Assembly: GCA_963978545.1 (NCBI GenBank) | Contig: OZ021722.1 | Coordinates: 3,414,001-3,478,000 of the forward strand | Reading direction: 5' to 3' | DNA: 64,000 nt | Source of the DNA: Linyphia triangularis | Lineage: Eukaryota; Arthropoda; Arachnida; Araneae; Linyphiidae | Shown: positions 44,342 through 57,244 of the stretch, piece by piece | How positions within the stretch are numbered: the stretch's first letter is position 1 | Layout: each line of letters opens with the position of its first letter | Made by a program: the position numbers and the translations under genes | Notes under the pieces: model-generated | Database searches by the model: none | What the model saw: only the letters and a program-made list of their open reading frames with translations | What the model was told of the DNA's origin: nothing

Positions 44342-47300
44342 TTTCTCAAAATGCTTCCAGATTTTGATTTTAAAAGAGAAATATAGTTTACAGTAAGTTT
44401 TTATTAAATCTGCCCAAGAAAGGACCCTCAAATCGCTTTATAAACCAAGCTGTCGGTATAATTCAGAAAAATCCAAAATAACGCGTTAACACAGAAATAG
44501 AGACGTTTTTGAACGCAATTTTTGAAACTAGTTGGGAATTGTCCGAAATGCTTTAAAATTTTAGCTGTGACCTTAGAGTATGCTCAAAAGTTACTTTTTA
44601 TCAAAACTGTTCAAGAAAGGACCCTTATATCGATTTATATCCCAAATTATCGGTAAAATTCAGAAAAATCCAAAATAACGCGTTAACACAGAAATAGAGA
44701 CGATTTTGAAAGCAATTTTTAAAACTAGCTGGGAATTGTCCGAAATGCTTTGAAAATGATCAAAAGTAACTTTTTATCAAAACTGTCAAGAAAGGACCCT
44801 TTAATCGCTTTATACCCCAAATTATCGGTAAAATTCAGAAAAATCCAAAATAACGCGTTAACACAGAAATAGAGACGATTTTGAACGATATTTTTAAAAC
44901 TAGCTGGGAATTGTCCGAAATGCTTTGAAAATGCTCAAGAGTTACTTTTTATCAAAACTGTCAAGAAAGGACCCTTTATTTGCTTTATAGCCCAAATTAT
45001 CGGTAAAATTCAGAAAAATCCAAAATAACGCGTTAACACAAAAATAGAGACGGTTTTGAACGCAATTTCTGAAACTAGCTGGGAATTGTCCGAAATGCCT
45101 TAAAATTTTAGCAGTGACCTAAGAGTATGCTCAAAAGTTACTTTTTATCAAAACTGTTCAAGAAAGGACCCTTAAATCGATATATAGCCCAATCTGTTCG
45201 GAAAATTCAGAAAAATCCAAAATAACGCGTTAGCACAGAAATAGAGACGGTTTTGAACGATATTTTTAAAACTAGCTGGGAATTGTCCGAAATGCTTTGA
45301 AAATGCTCAAGAGTTACTTTTTATCAAAACTGCCAGGAAAGGACCCTTAAATCGCTTTATAGCCCAAACTGTCGGTAAAATTCAGAAAAATCGAAAATAA
45401 CGCGTTAACACAGAAATAGAGACGATTTTGAACGATATTTTTAAAACTAGCTGGGAATTGTCCGAAATGCTTTCAAATTTTGCTGTTAATATAGGAGAAT
45501 GCTTAAGAGTTACTTTTTATAAAAACTGTCAAGAAAGGACCCTTAAATCGCTGTATAGCCTAAACTGTCGGTAAAATTCAGAAAAATCCAAAATAACGCG
45601 TTAACACAGAAATAGAGACGATTTTGAACGATATTTTTAAAACTAGCTGGGAATTGTCCGAAATGCTTTGAAAATGCTCAAGAGTTACTTTTTATCAAAA
45701 CTGTCAAGAAAGGACCCTTTATTTGCTTTATAGCCCAAATTATCGGTAAAATTCAGAAAAATCCAAAATAACGCGTTAACACAAAAATAGAGACGGTTTT
45801 GAACGCAATTTCTGAAACTAGCTGGGAATTGTCCGAAATGCTTTAAAATTTTAGCAGTGACCTAAGAGTATGCTCAAAAGTTACTTTTTATCAAAACTGT
45901 TCAAGAAAGGACCCTTAAATCGATATATAGCCCAATCTGTTCGGAAAATTCAGAAAAATCCAAAATAACGCGTTAGCACAGAAATAGAGACGGTTTTGAA
46001 CGATATTTTTAAAACTAGCTGGGAATTGTCCGAAATGCTTTGAAAATGCTCAAGAGTTACTTTTTATCAAAACTGCCAGGAAAGGACCCTTAAATCGCTT
46101 TATAGCCCAAACTGTCGGTAAAATTCAGAAAAATCCAAAATAACGCGTTAACACAGAAATATAGACGATTTTGAACGATATTTTTAAAACTAGCTGGGAA
46201 TTGTCCGAAATGCTTTCAAATTTTGCTGTTAATATAGGAGAATGCTTAAGAGTTACTTTTTATAAAAACTGTCAAGAAAGGACCCTTAAATCGCTGTATA
46301 GCCTAAACTGTCGGTAAAATTCAGAAAAATCCAAAATAACGCGTTAACACAGAAATAGAGACGATTTTGAACGATATTTTTAAAACTAGCTGGGAATTGT
46401 CCGAAATGCTTTGAAAATGCTCAAGAGTTACTTTTTATCAAAACTGCCAGGAAAGGACCCTTAAATCGCTTTATAGCCCAAACTGTCGGTAAAATTCAGA
46501 AAAATCCAAAATAACGCGTTAACACAGAAATAGAGACGATTTTGAACGATATTTTTAAAACTAGCTGGGAATTGTCCGAAATGCTTTGAAAATGCTCAAG
46601 AGTTACTTTTTATCAAAACTGTCAAGAAAGGACCCTTAAATCGCTTTATAGCCCAAACTGTCGGTAAAATTCAGAAAAATCCAAAATAACGCGTTAACAC
46701 AGAAATAGAGACGATTTTGAAAGCAATTTTTAAAACTAGCTGGGAATTGTCCGAAATGCTTTGAAAATGCTCAAAAGTAACTTTTTATCAAAACAGTCAA
46801 GAAAGGACCCTATAATCGCTTTATAGCCCAAACTGTTGTTAGAATTCCGAAAAATCCAAAATAACGCGTTAACACAGAAATAGAGACGGTTTTGAACGCT
46901 ATTTCTGAAACTAGCTGGGAATTGTCCGAAATGCTTTAAAATTTTAGCTGTGACCTAAGAGTATGCTTAAAAGTTACTTTTTATCAAAACTGTTCAAGAA
47001 AGGACCCTTAAATCGATTTATAGCCTAAACTGTCGGTAAATTTCAGAAAAATCCAAAATAACGCGTTAACACAGAAATAGAGACGATTTTGAACGATATT
47101 TTTAAAACTAGCTGGGAAATGTCCGAAATGCTTTGAAAATGCTCAACAGTTACTTTTTATCAAAACTGTTCAAGAAAAGACCCTTCAATCGATTTATAGC
47201 CCAATCTGTCGGGAAAATTCAGAAAAATCCAAAATAACGCGTAGGCACAGAAATAGAGACGGTTTTGAACGAAATTTTGGAATTTAGCTGGGAAATGTCC

Positions 47301-47501
47301 GAAATGTGTCAAATTTAGCTGTTAACATAGGAGAATGCTTAAGAGTTACTTTTTATCAAAACTATCCAAGAAAGGTCCCTTAAATCGCTTTATAGCCCAA
47401 ACTGTCGTTAAAATTCAAAAAAATCCAAAATAACGCGTTTGCTCAGAAATGGAGAGGATTTTGTACGAAATTTTGAAACTAGCTGGGAAATTTTAGTTGA
47501 A
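44342..47501 (+). repeat. Satellite A, array 4
   Basis: Matches array 3 at an offset of 8,326 bp, with 17 ACGCGT sites from 44482 to 47434. Same monomer order, same hybrid left monomer (CAGTAAGTTTTTATT near 44390) and same degraded right end. It is placed between B blocks of 7 and 14 units. No coding potential. Confidence 0.95.
44854..46339 (+). repeat. 743-bp A tetramer pair, array 4
   Basis: Two tandem copies at 44854-45596 and 45597-46339, matching array 3 at an offset of 8,326 bp. Confidence 0.92.
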
Positions 47502-49383
47502 GACCTGAAATATGTTTTATATTCATATTCTGTCCAAATGTGACTGAAAAAATAATTTTTTGAATTTTCAAATTTTTCGAAATTTTTCAAAGGGGTTAGC
47601 CTTAGGAAATTTTATGAAAAAATCACTTTTCCAAAAAATGGCTCAAAATGCTTCCAGATTTTGGTTTTAAAATAGAAATATGATTTACAGTCACTTTATT
47701 TCAAATCTGCCCAAAAAAGGACCCTTAATTCAGTTTATAGCCCAAAATGTAGGTAAAATTCAGAAATTTTCAGTGTTTGAAATGCAGTCCTTTTTTGGGA
47801 TCAACTTTCGACCCCCTTAATATTTAGTGGTTGTTAAGATTTTCGTTTTTAAGAATCTCCTATTAATGAACTTCAATGTGGCCAAGTTACAACATTGTGC
47901 TCCCAAAACTCTCTGTGTAAAAATTATGTATGTGTACCACTGAAAAAAACAACTTTGCAAATTTTGACCCAATTAATATTTTGTGGTTGTTAAGATTTTC
48001 GTTTTTAAGAATCTCCTATAGAAGAATTTAAATGTGGCCAAGTCACAATACTGTGCTCAAAATACACTACGAGTAAAAATTCAAAAACTCCAAAATACAA
48101 TCAATGTATTTTCAAAGGGAAATTTTGAACTTTGAAAATAATGGCTCAAATGCTACCAAATTTTTTTTGGGGACCTGAAATATGTTTTATATTCATATTC
48201 TGTCCAAATGTGACTGAAAAAATAATTTTTTGAATTTTCAAATTTTTCGAAATTTTTCAAAGGGGTTAGCCTTAGGAAATTTTATGAAAAAATCACTTTT
48301 CCAAAAAATGGCTCAAAATGCTTCCAGATTTTGGTTTTAAAATAGAAATATGATTTACAGTCACTTTATTTCAAATCTGCCCAAAAAGGGACCCTTAATT
48401 CAGTTTATAGCCCAAAATGTAGGTAAAATTCAGAAATTTTCAGTATTTGAAATGCAGTCCTTTTTTGGGATCAACTTTCGACCCCCTTAATATTTAGTGG
48501 TTGTTAAGATTTTCGTTTTTAAGAATCTCCTATTAATGAACTTCAATGCGGCCAAGTTACAACATTGTGCTCCCAAAACTCTCTGTGTAAAAATTATGTA
48601 TGTGTACCACTGAAAAAAACAACTTTGCAAATTTTGACCCCCTTAATATTTTGTGGTTGTTAAGATTTTCGTTTTTAAGAATCTCCTATAGAAGACCTTA
48701 AATGTGGCCAAGTCACAATACTGTGCTCAAAATACACTACGAGTAAAAATTCAAAAACTCCAAAATACAATCAATGTATTTTCAAAGGGAAATTTTGAAC
48801 TTTGAAAATAATGGCTCAAATGCTACCAAATTTTTTTTGGGGACCTGAAATATGTTTTATATTCATATTCTGTCCAAATGTGACTGAAAAAATAATTTTT
48901 TGAATTTTCAAATTTTTCGAAATTTTTCAAAGGGGTTAGCCTTAGGAAATTTTATGAAAAAATCACTTTTCCAAAAAATGGCTCAAAATGCTTCCAGATT
49001 TTGGTTTTAAAATAGAAATATGATTTACAGTCACTTTATTTCAAATCTGCCCAAAAAAGGACCCTTAATTCAGTTTATAGCCCAAAATGTAGGTAAAATT
49101 CAGAAATTTTCAGTGTTTGAAATGCAGTCCTTTTTTGGGATCAACTTTCGACCCCCTTAATATTTAGTGGTTGTTAAGATTTTCGTTTTTAAGAATCTCC
49201 TATTAATGAACTTCAATGTGGCCAAGTTACAACATTGTGCTCCCAAAACTCTCTGTGTAAAAATTATGTATGTGTACCACTGAAAAAAACAACTTTGCAA
49301 ATTTTGACCCCCTTAATATTTTGTGGTTGTTAAGATTTTCGTTTTTAAGAATCTCCTATAGAAGACCTTAAATGTGGCCAAGT

Positions 49384-49485
49384 TACAATACTGTGCTCCA
49401 AATACACTACGAGTAAAAATTCAAAAACTGTAAAATCAATGTATTTTCAAAGGGAAATTTTGAACTTTGAAAATAGTGGCTCAAA
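49384..49485 (+). repeat. P-haplotype B segment (example of 6)
   Basis: Linked changes in one stretch: AAGTTACAATACTG, GTGCTCCAAATAC, AAACTGTAAAATCAATG (5 bp shorter than ACTCCAAAATACAATC) and AAAATAGTGGCTC, followed in the next part of the unit by CTTATTTCAG. The same set is found near 50049, 51382, 54059, 61615 and 63619, and only in blocks 4 and 5. It marks a recent local spread of one unit type. Confidence 0.88.
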
Positions 49486-52400
49486 TGCTACCAAATTTTT
49501 TTTGGGGACCTGAAATATGTTTTATATTCATATTCTGTCCAAATGTGACTGAAAAAATAATTTTTTGAATTTTCAAATTTTTCGAAATTTTTCAAAGGGG
49601 TTAGCCTTAGGAAATTTTATGAAAAAATCACTTTTCCAAAAAATGGCTCAAAATGCTTCCAGATTTTGGTTTTAAAATAGAAATATGATTTACAGTCACT
49701 TTATTTCAAATCTGCCCAAAAAAGGACCCTTATTTCAGTTTATAGCCCAAAATGTAGGTAAAATTCAGAAATTTTCAGTGTTTGAAATGCAGTCCTTTTT
49801 TGGGATCAACTTTCGACCCCCTTAATATTTAGTGGTTGTTAAGATTTTCGTTTTTAAGAATCTCCTATTAATGAACTTCAATGTGGCCAAGTTACAACAT
49901 TGTGCTCCCAAAACTCTCTGTGTAAAAATTATGTATGTGTACCACTGAAAAAAACAACTTTGCAAATTTTGACCCCCTTAATATTTTGTGGTTGTTAAGA
50001 TTTTCGTTTTTAAGAATCTCCTATAGAAGACCTTAAATGTGGCCAAGTTACAATACTGTGCTCCAAATACACTACGAGTAAAAATTCAAAAACTGTAAAA
50101 TCAATGTATTTTCAAAGGGAAATTTTGAACTTTGAAAATAGTGGCTCAAATGCTACCAAATTTTTTTTGGGGACCTGAAATATGTTTTATATTCATATTC
50201 TGTCCAAATGTGACTGAAAAAATAATTTTTTGAATTTTCAAATTTTTCGAAATTTTTCAAAGGGGTTAGCCTTAGGAAATTTTATGAAAAAATCACTTTT
50301 CCAAAAAATGGCTCAAAATGCTTCCAGATTTTGGTTTTAAAATAGAAATATGATTTACAGTCACTTTATTTCAAATCTGCCCAAAAAAGGACCCTTATTT
50401 CAGTTTATAGCCCAAAATGTAGGTAAAATTCAGAAATTTTCAGTGTTTGAAATGCAGTCCTTTTTTGGGATCAACTTTCGACCCCCTTAATATTTAGTGG
50501 TTGTTAAGATTTTCGTTTTTAAGAATCTCCTATTAATGAACTTCAATGTGGCCAAGTTACAACATTGTGCTCCCAAAACTCTCTGTGTAAAAATTATGTA
50601 TGTGTACCACTGAAAAAAACAACTTTGCAAATTTTGACCCCCTTAATATTTTGTGGTTGTTAAGATTTTCGTTTTTAAGAATCTCCTATAGAAGACCTTA
50701 AATGTGGCCAAGTCACAATACTGTGCTCAAAATACACTACGAGTAAAAATTCAAAAACTCCAAAATACAATCAATGTATTTTCAAAGGGAAATTTTGAAC
50801 TTTGAAAATAATGGCTCAAATGCTACCAAATTTTTTTTGGGGACCTGAAATATGTTTTATATTCATATTCTGTCCAAATGTGACTGAAAAAATAATTTTT
50901 TGAATTTTCAAATTTTTCGAAATTTTTCAAAGGGGTTAGCCTTAGGAAATTTTATGAAAAAATCACTTTTCCAAAAAATGGCTCAAAATGCTTCCAGATT
51001 TTGGTTTTAAAATAGAAATATGATTTACAGTCACTTTATTTCAAATCTGCCCAAAAAAGGACCCTTAATTCAGTTTATAGCCCAAAATGTAGGTAAAATT
51101 CAGAAATTTTCAGTGTTTGAAATGCAGTCCTTTTTTGGGATCAACTTTCGACCCCCTTAATATTTAGTGGTTGTTAAGATTTTCGTTTTTAAGAATCTCC
51201 TATTAATGAACTTCAATGTGGCCAAGTTACAACATTGTGCTCCCAAAACTCTCTGTGTAAAAATTATGTATGTGTACCACTGAAAAAAACAACTTTGCAA
51301 ATTTTGACCCCCTTAATATTTTGTGGTTGTTAAGATTTTCGTTTTTAAGAATCTCCTATAGAAGACCTTAAATGTGGCCAAGTTACAATACTGTGCTCCA
51401 AATACACTACGAGTAAAAATTCAAAAACTGTAAAATCAATGTATTTTCAAAGGGAAATTTTGAACTTTGAAAATAGTGGCTCAAATGCTACCAAATTTTT
51501 TTTGGGGACCTGAAATATGTTTTATATTCATATTCTGTCCAAATGTGACTGAAAAAATAATTTTTTGAATTTTCAAATTTTTCGAAATTTTTCAAAGGGG
51601 TTAGCCTTAGGAAATTTTATGAAAAAATCACTTTTCCAAAAAATGGCTCAAAATGCTTCCAGATTTTGGTTTTAAAATAGAAATATGATTTACAGTCACT
51701 TTATTTCAAATCTGCCCAAAAAAGGACCCTTATTTCAGTTTATAGCCCAAAATGTAGGTAAAATTCAGAAATTTTCAGTGTTTGAAATGCAGTCCTTTTT
51801 TGGGATCAACTTTCGACCCCCTTAATATTTAGTGGTTGTTAAGATTTTCGTTTTTAAGAATCTCCTATTAATGAACTTCAATGTGGCCAAGTTACAACAT
51901 TGTGCTCCCAAAACTCTCTGTGTAAAAATTATGTATGTGTACCACTGAAAAAAACAACTTTGCAAATTTTGACCCCCTTAATATTTTGTGGTTGTTAAGA
52001 TTTTCGTTTTTAAGAATCTCCTATAGAAGACCTTAAATGTGGCCAAGTCACAATACTGTGCTCAAAATACACTACGAGTAAAAATTCAAAAACTCCAAAA
52101 TACAATCAATGTATTTTCAAAGGGAAATTTTGAACTTTGAAAATAATGGCTCAAATGCTACCAAATTTTTTTTGGGGGCCTGAAATATGTTTTATATTCA
52201 TATTCTGTCCAAATGTGACTGAAAAAATAATTTTTTGAATTTTCAAATTTTTCGAAATTTTTCAAAGGGGGTTAGCCTTAGGAAATTTTATGAAAAAATC
52301 ACTTTTCCAAAAAATGGCTCAAAATGCTTCCAGATTTTGGTTTTAAAATAGAAATATGATTTACAGTCACTTTATTTCAAATCTGCCCAAAAAAGGACCC

Positions 52401-53809
52401 TTAATTCAGTTTATAGCCCAAAATGTAGGTAAAATTCAGAAATTTTCAGTGTTTGAAATGCAGTCCTTTTTTGGGATCAACTTTCGACCCCCTTAATATT
52501 TAGTGGTTGTTAAGATTTTCGTTTTTAAGAATCTCCTATTAATGAACTTCAATGTGGCCAAGTTACAACATTGTGCTCCCAAAACTCTCTGTGTAAAAAT
52601 TATGTATGTGTACCACTGAAAAAAACAACTTTGCAAATTTTGACCCCCTTAATATTTTGTGGTTGTTAAGATTTTCGTTTTTAAGAATCTCCTATAGAAG
52701 AATTTAAATGTGGCCAAGTCACAATACTGTGCTCAAAATAAACTACGAGTAAAAATTCAAAAACTCCAAAATACAATCAATGTATTTTCAAAGGGAAATT
52801 TTGAACTTTGAAAATAATGGCTCAAATGCTACCAAATTTTTTTTGGGGACCTGAAATATGTTTTATATTCATATTCTGTCCAAATGTGACTGAAAAAATA
52901 ATTTTTTGAATTTTCAAATTTTTCGAAATTTTTCAAAGGGGTTAGCCTTAGGAAATTTTATGAAAAAATCACTTTTCCAAAAAATGGCTCAAAATGCTTC
53001 CAGATTTTGGTTTTAAAATAGAAATATGATTTACAGTCACTTTATTTCAAATCTGCCCAAAAAAGGACCCTTAATTCAGTTTATAGCCCAAAATGTAGGT
53101 AAAATTCAGAAATTTTCAGTATTTGAAATGCAGTCCTTTTTTGGGATCAACTTTCGACCCCTTTAATATTTAGTGGTTGTTAAGATTTTCGTTTTTAAGA
53201 ATCTCCTATTAATGAACTTCAATGTGGCCAAGTTACAACATTGTGCTCCCAAAACTCTCTGTGTAAAAATTATGTATGTGTACCACTGAAAAAAACAACT
53301 TTGCAAATTTTGACCCCCTTAATATTTTGTGGTTGTTAAGATTTTCGTTTTTAAGAATCTCCTATAGAAGACCTTAAATGTGGCCAAGTCACAATACTGT
53401 GCTCAAAATACACTACGAGTAAAAATTCAAAAACTCCAAAATACAATCAATGTATTTTCAAAGGGAAATTTTGAACTTTGAAAATAATGGCTCAAATGCT
53501 ACCAAATTTTTTTTGGGGACCTGAAATATGTTTTATATTCATATTCTGTCCAAATGTGACTGAAAAAATAATTTTTTGAATTTTCAAATTTTTCGAAATT
53601 TTTCAAAGGGGTTAGCCTTAGGAAATTTTATGAAAAAATCACTTTTCCAAAAAATGGCTCAAAATGCTTCCAGATTTTGGTTTTAAAATAGAAATATGAT
53701 TTACAGTCACTTTATTTCAAATCTGCCCAAAAAAGGACCCTTAATTCCGTTTATAGCCCAAAATGTAGGTAAAATTCAGAAATTTTCAGTGTTTGAAATG
53801 CAGTCCTTT

Positions 53810-55400
53810 TTTGGGATCAACTTTCGACCCCCTTAATATTTAGTGGTTGTTAAGATTTTCGTTTTTAAGAATCTCCTATTAATGAACTTCAATGTGGCCA
53901 AGTTACAACATTGTGCTCCCAAAACTCTCTGTGTAAAAATTATGTATGTGTACCACTGAAAAAAACAACTTTGCAAATTTTGACCCCCTTAATATTTTGT
54001 GGTTGTTAAGATTTTCGTTTTTAAGAATCTCCTATAGAAGACCTTAAATGTGGCCAAGTTACAATACTGTGCTCCAAATACACTACGAGTAAAAATTCAA
54101 AAACTGTAAAATCAATGTATTTTCAAAGGGAAATTTTGAACTTTGAAAATAGTGGCTCAAATGCTACCAAATTTTTTTTGGGGACCTGAAATATGTTTTA
54201 TATTCATATTCTGTCCAAATGTGACTGAAAAAATAATTTTTTGAATTTTCAAATTTTTCGAAATTTTTCAAAGGGGTTAGCCTTAGGAAATTTTATGAAA
54301 AAATCACTTTTCCAAAAAATGGCTCAAAATGCTTCCAGATTTTGGTTTTAAAATAGAAATATGATTTACAGTCACTTTATTTCAAATCTGCCCAAAAAAG
54401 GACCCTTATTTCAGTTTATAGCCCAAAATGTAGGTAAAATTCAGAAATTTTCAGTGTTTGAAATGCAGTCCTTTTTTGGGATCAACTTTCGACCCCCTTA
54501 ATATTTAGTGGTTGTTAAGATTTTCGTTTTTAAGAATCTCCTATTAATGAACTTCAATGTGGCCAAGTTACAACATTGTGCTCCCAAAACTCTCTGTGTA
54601 AAAATTATGTATGTGTACCACTGAAAAAAACAACTTTGCAAATTTTGACCCCCTTAATATTTTGTGGTTGTTAAGATTTTCGTTTTTAAGAATCTCCTAT
54701 AGAAGACCTTAAATGTGGCCAAGTCACAATACTGTGCTCAAAATACACTACGAGTAAAAATTCAAAAACTCCAAAATACAATCAATGTATTTTCAAAGGG
54801 AAATTTTGAACTTTGAAAATAATGGCTCAAATGCTACCAAATTTTTTTTGGGGGCCTGAAATATGTTTTATATTCATATTCTGTCCAAATGTGACTGAAA
54901 AAATAATTTTTTGAATTTTCAAATTTTTCGAAATTTTTCAAAGGGGTTAGCCTTAGGAAATTTTATGAAAAAATCACTTTTCCAAAAAATGGCTCAAAAT
55001 GCTTCCAGATTTTGGGTTTAAAATAGAAATATGATTTACAGTCACTTTATTTCAAATCTGCCCAAAAAAGGACCCTTAATTCAGTTTATAGCCCAAAATG
55101 TAGGTAAAATTCAGAAATTTTCAGTGTTTGAAATGCAGTCCTTTTTTGGGATCAACTTTCGACCCCCTTAATATTTAGTGGTTGTTAAGATTTTCGTTTT
55201 TAAGAATCTCCTATTAATGAACTTCAATGTGGCCAAGTTACAACATTGTGCTCCCAAAACTCTCTGTGTAAAAATTATGTATGTGTACCACTGAAAAAAA
55301 CAACTTTGCAAATTTTGACCCCCTTAATATTTTGTGGTTGTTAAGATTTTCGTTTTTAAGAATCTCCTATAGAAGACCTTAAATGTGGCCAAGTCACAAT
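53810..55400 (+). repeat. B higher-order segment, copy a (7,555-bp step)
   Basis: An ordinary unit, a P-haplotype unit and a unit with TTTGGGTTTAAAATAG (55011). The same order recurs in block 5 at 61365-62700. The offset crosses A array 5, so the match shows exchange between B blocks on either side of an A array. The outer limits are approximate. Confidence 0.78.
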
Positions 55401-56909
55401 ACTGTGCTCAAAATACACTACGAGTAAAAATTCAAAAACTCCAAAATACAATCAATGTATTTTCAAAGGGAAATTTTGAACTTTGAAAATAATGGCTCAA
55501 ATGCTACCAAATTTTTTTTGGGGACCTGAAATATGTTTTATATTCATATTCTGTCCAAATGTGACTGAAAAAATAATTTTTTGAATTTTCAAATTTTTCG
55601 AAATTTTTCAAAGGGGTTAGCTTTAGGAAATTTTATGAAAAAATCACTTTTCCAAAAAATGGCTCAAAATGCTTCCAGATTTTGGTTTTAAAATAGAAAT
55701 ATGATTTACAGTAACTTTATTTCAAATCTGCCCAAAAAAGGACCCTTAATTCAGTTTATAGCCCAAAATGTAGGTAAAATTCAGAAATTTTCAGTGTTTG
55801 AAATGCAGTCCTTTTTTGGGATCAACTTTCGACCCCCTTAATATTTAGTGGTTGTTAAGATTTTCGTTTTTAAGAATCTCCTATTAATGAACTTCAATGT
55901 GGCCAAGTTACAACATTGTGCTCCCAAAACTCTCTGTGTAAAAATTATGTATGTGTACCACTGAAAAAAACAACTTTGCAAATTTTGACCCCCTTAATAT
56001 TTTGTGGTTGTTAAGATTTTCGTTTTTAAGAATCTCCTATAGAAGACCTTAAATGTGGCCAAGTTACAATACTGTGCTCAAAATACACTACGAGTAAAAA
56101 TTCAAAAACTCCAAAATACAATCAATGTATTTTCAAAGGGAAATTTTGAACTTTGAAAATAATGGCTCAAATGCTACCAAATTTTTTTTGGGGACCTGAA
56201 ATATGTTTTATATTCATATTCTGTCCAAATGTGACTGAAAAAATAATTTTTTGAATTTTCAAATTTTTCGAAATTTTTCAAAGGGGTTAGCCTTAGGAAA
56301 TTTTATGAAAAAATCACTTTTCCAAAAAATGGCTCAAAATGCTTCCAGATTTTGGTTTTAAAATAGAAATATGATTTACAGTCACTTTATTTCAAATCTG
56401 CCCAAAAAAGGACCCTTAATTCAGTTTATAGCCCAAAATGTAGGTAAAATTCAGAAATTTTCAGTGTTTGAAATGCAGTCCTTTTTTGGGATCAACTTTC
56501 GACCCCCTTAATATTTAGTGGTTGTTAAGATTTTCGTTTTTAAGAATCTCCTATTAATGAACTTCAATGTGGCCAAGTTACAACATTGTGCTCCCAAAAC
56601 TCTCTGTGTAAAAATTATGTATGTGTACCACTGAAAAAAACAACTTTGCAAATTTTGACCCCCTTAATATTTTGTGGTTGTTAAGATTTTCGTTTTTAAG
56701 AATCTCCTATAGAAGACCTTAAATGTGGCCAAGTCACAATACTGTGCTCAAAATACACTACGAGTAAAAATTCAAAAACTACAAAATACAATCAATGTAT
56801 TTTCAAAGGGAAATTTTGAACTTTGAAAATAATGGCTCAAATGCTACCAAATTTTTTTTGGGGACCTGAAATATCTTTTATATTCATATTCTGTCCTAAT
56901 GTGACTGAA

Positions 56910-57244
56910 AAAATAATTTTTTGAATTTTCAAATTTTTCGAAATTTTTCAAAGGGGTTAGTCTTAGGAAATTTTATGAAAAAATCACTTTTCCAAAAAAA
57001 AATTTTTGAATTTTCAAATTTTTCAAAGGGGTTAGCCTTAGGAAATTTTATGAAAAAAATCACTTTTCCAAAAAATAATTTTTTGAATTTTCAAATTTTT
57101 CGAAATTTTTCAAAGGGGGCCTTAGGAAATTTTATGAAAAAATCACTTTTCCAAAAAATAATTTTTTGAATTTTCAAATTTTTCGAAATTTTTCAAAGGG
57201 GTTAGACTTAGGAAATTTTATGAAAAAATCACTTTTCCAAAAAA
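56910..57244 (+). repeat. Minisatellite cassette C9, left flank of A array 5
   Basis: 335 bp, four copies. It lacks the first copy (GTTAGCCTTAGG, 86 bp) of C6-C8 but keeps the GTTAGACTTAGG last copy. Confidence 0.92.

Larger units (their letters stand above)
47502..57244 (+). repeat. Satellite B, block 4 (14 units)
   Basis: Anchors at 47794, 48464, 49134, 49799, 50464, 51134, 51799, 52470, 53140, 53810, 54475, 55145, 55815 and 56485. The first two units are the shared head. Four spacings are 665 bp because of the P haplotype (see separate entry), and one is 671 bp (an extra G near 52268). Units 52470-53140 resemble a second, imperfect copy of the head (GAATTTAAATG near 52700, CAGTATTTG near 53120). 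The tail carries GCTTTAGG, then ACTACAAAAT, then a four-copy minisatellite against array 5. Confidence 0.94.
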
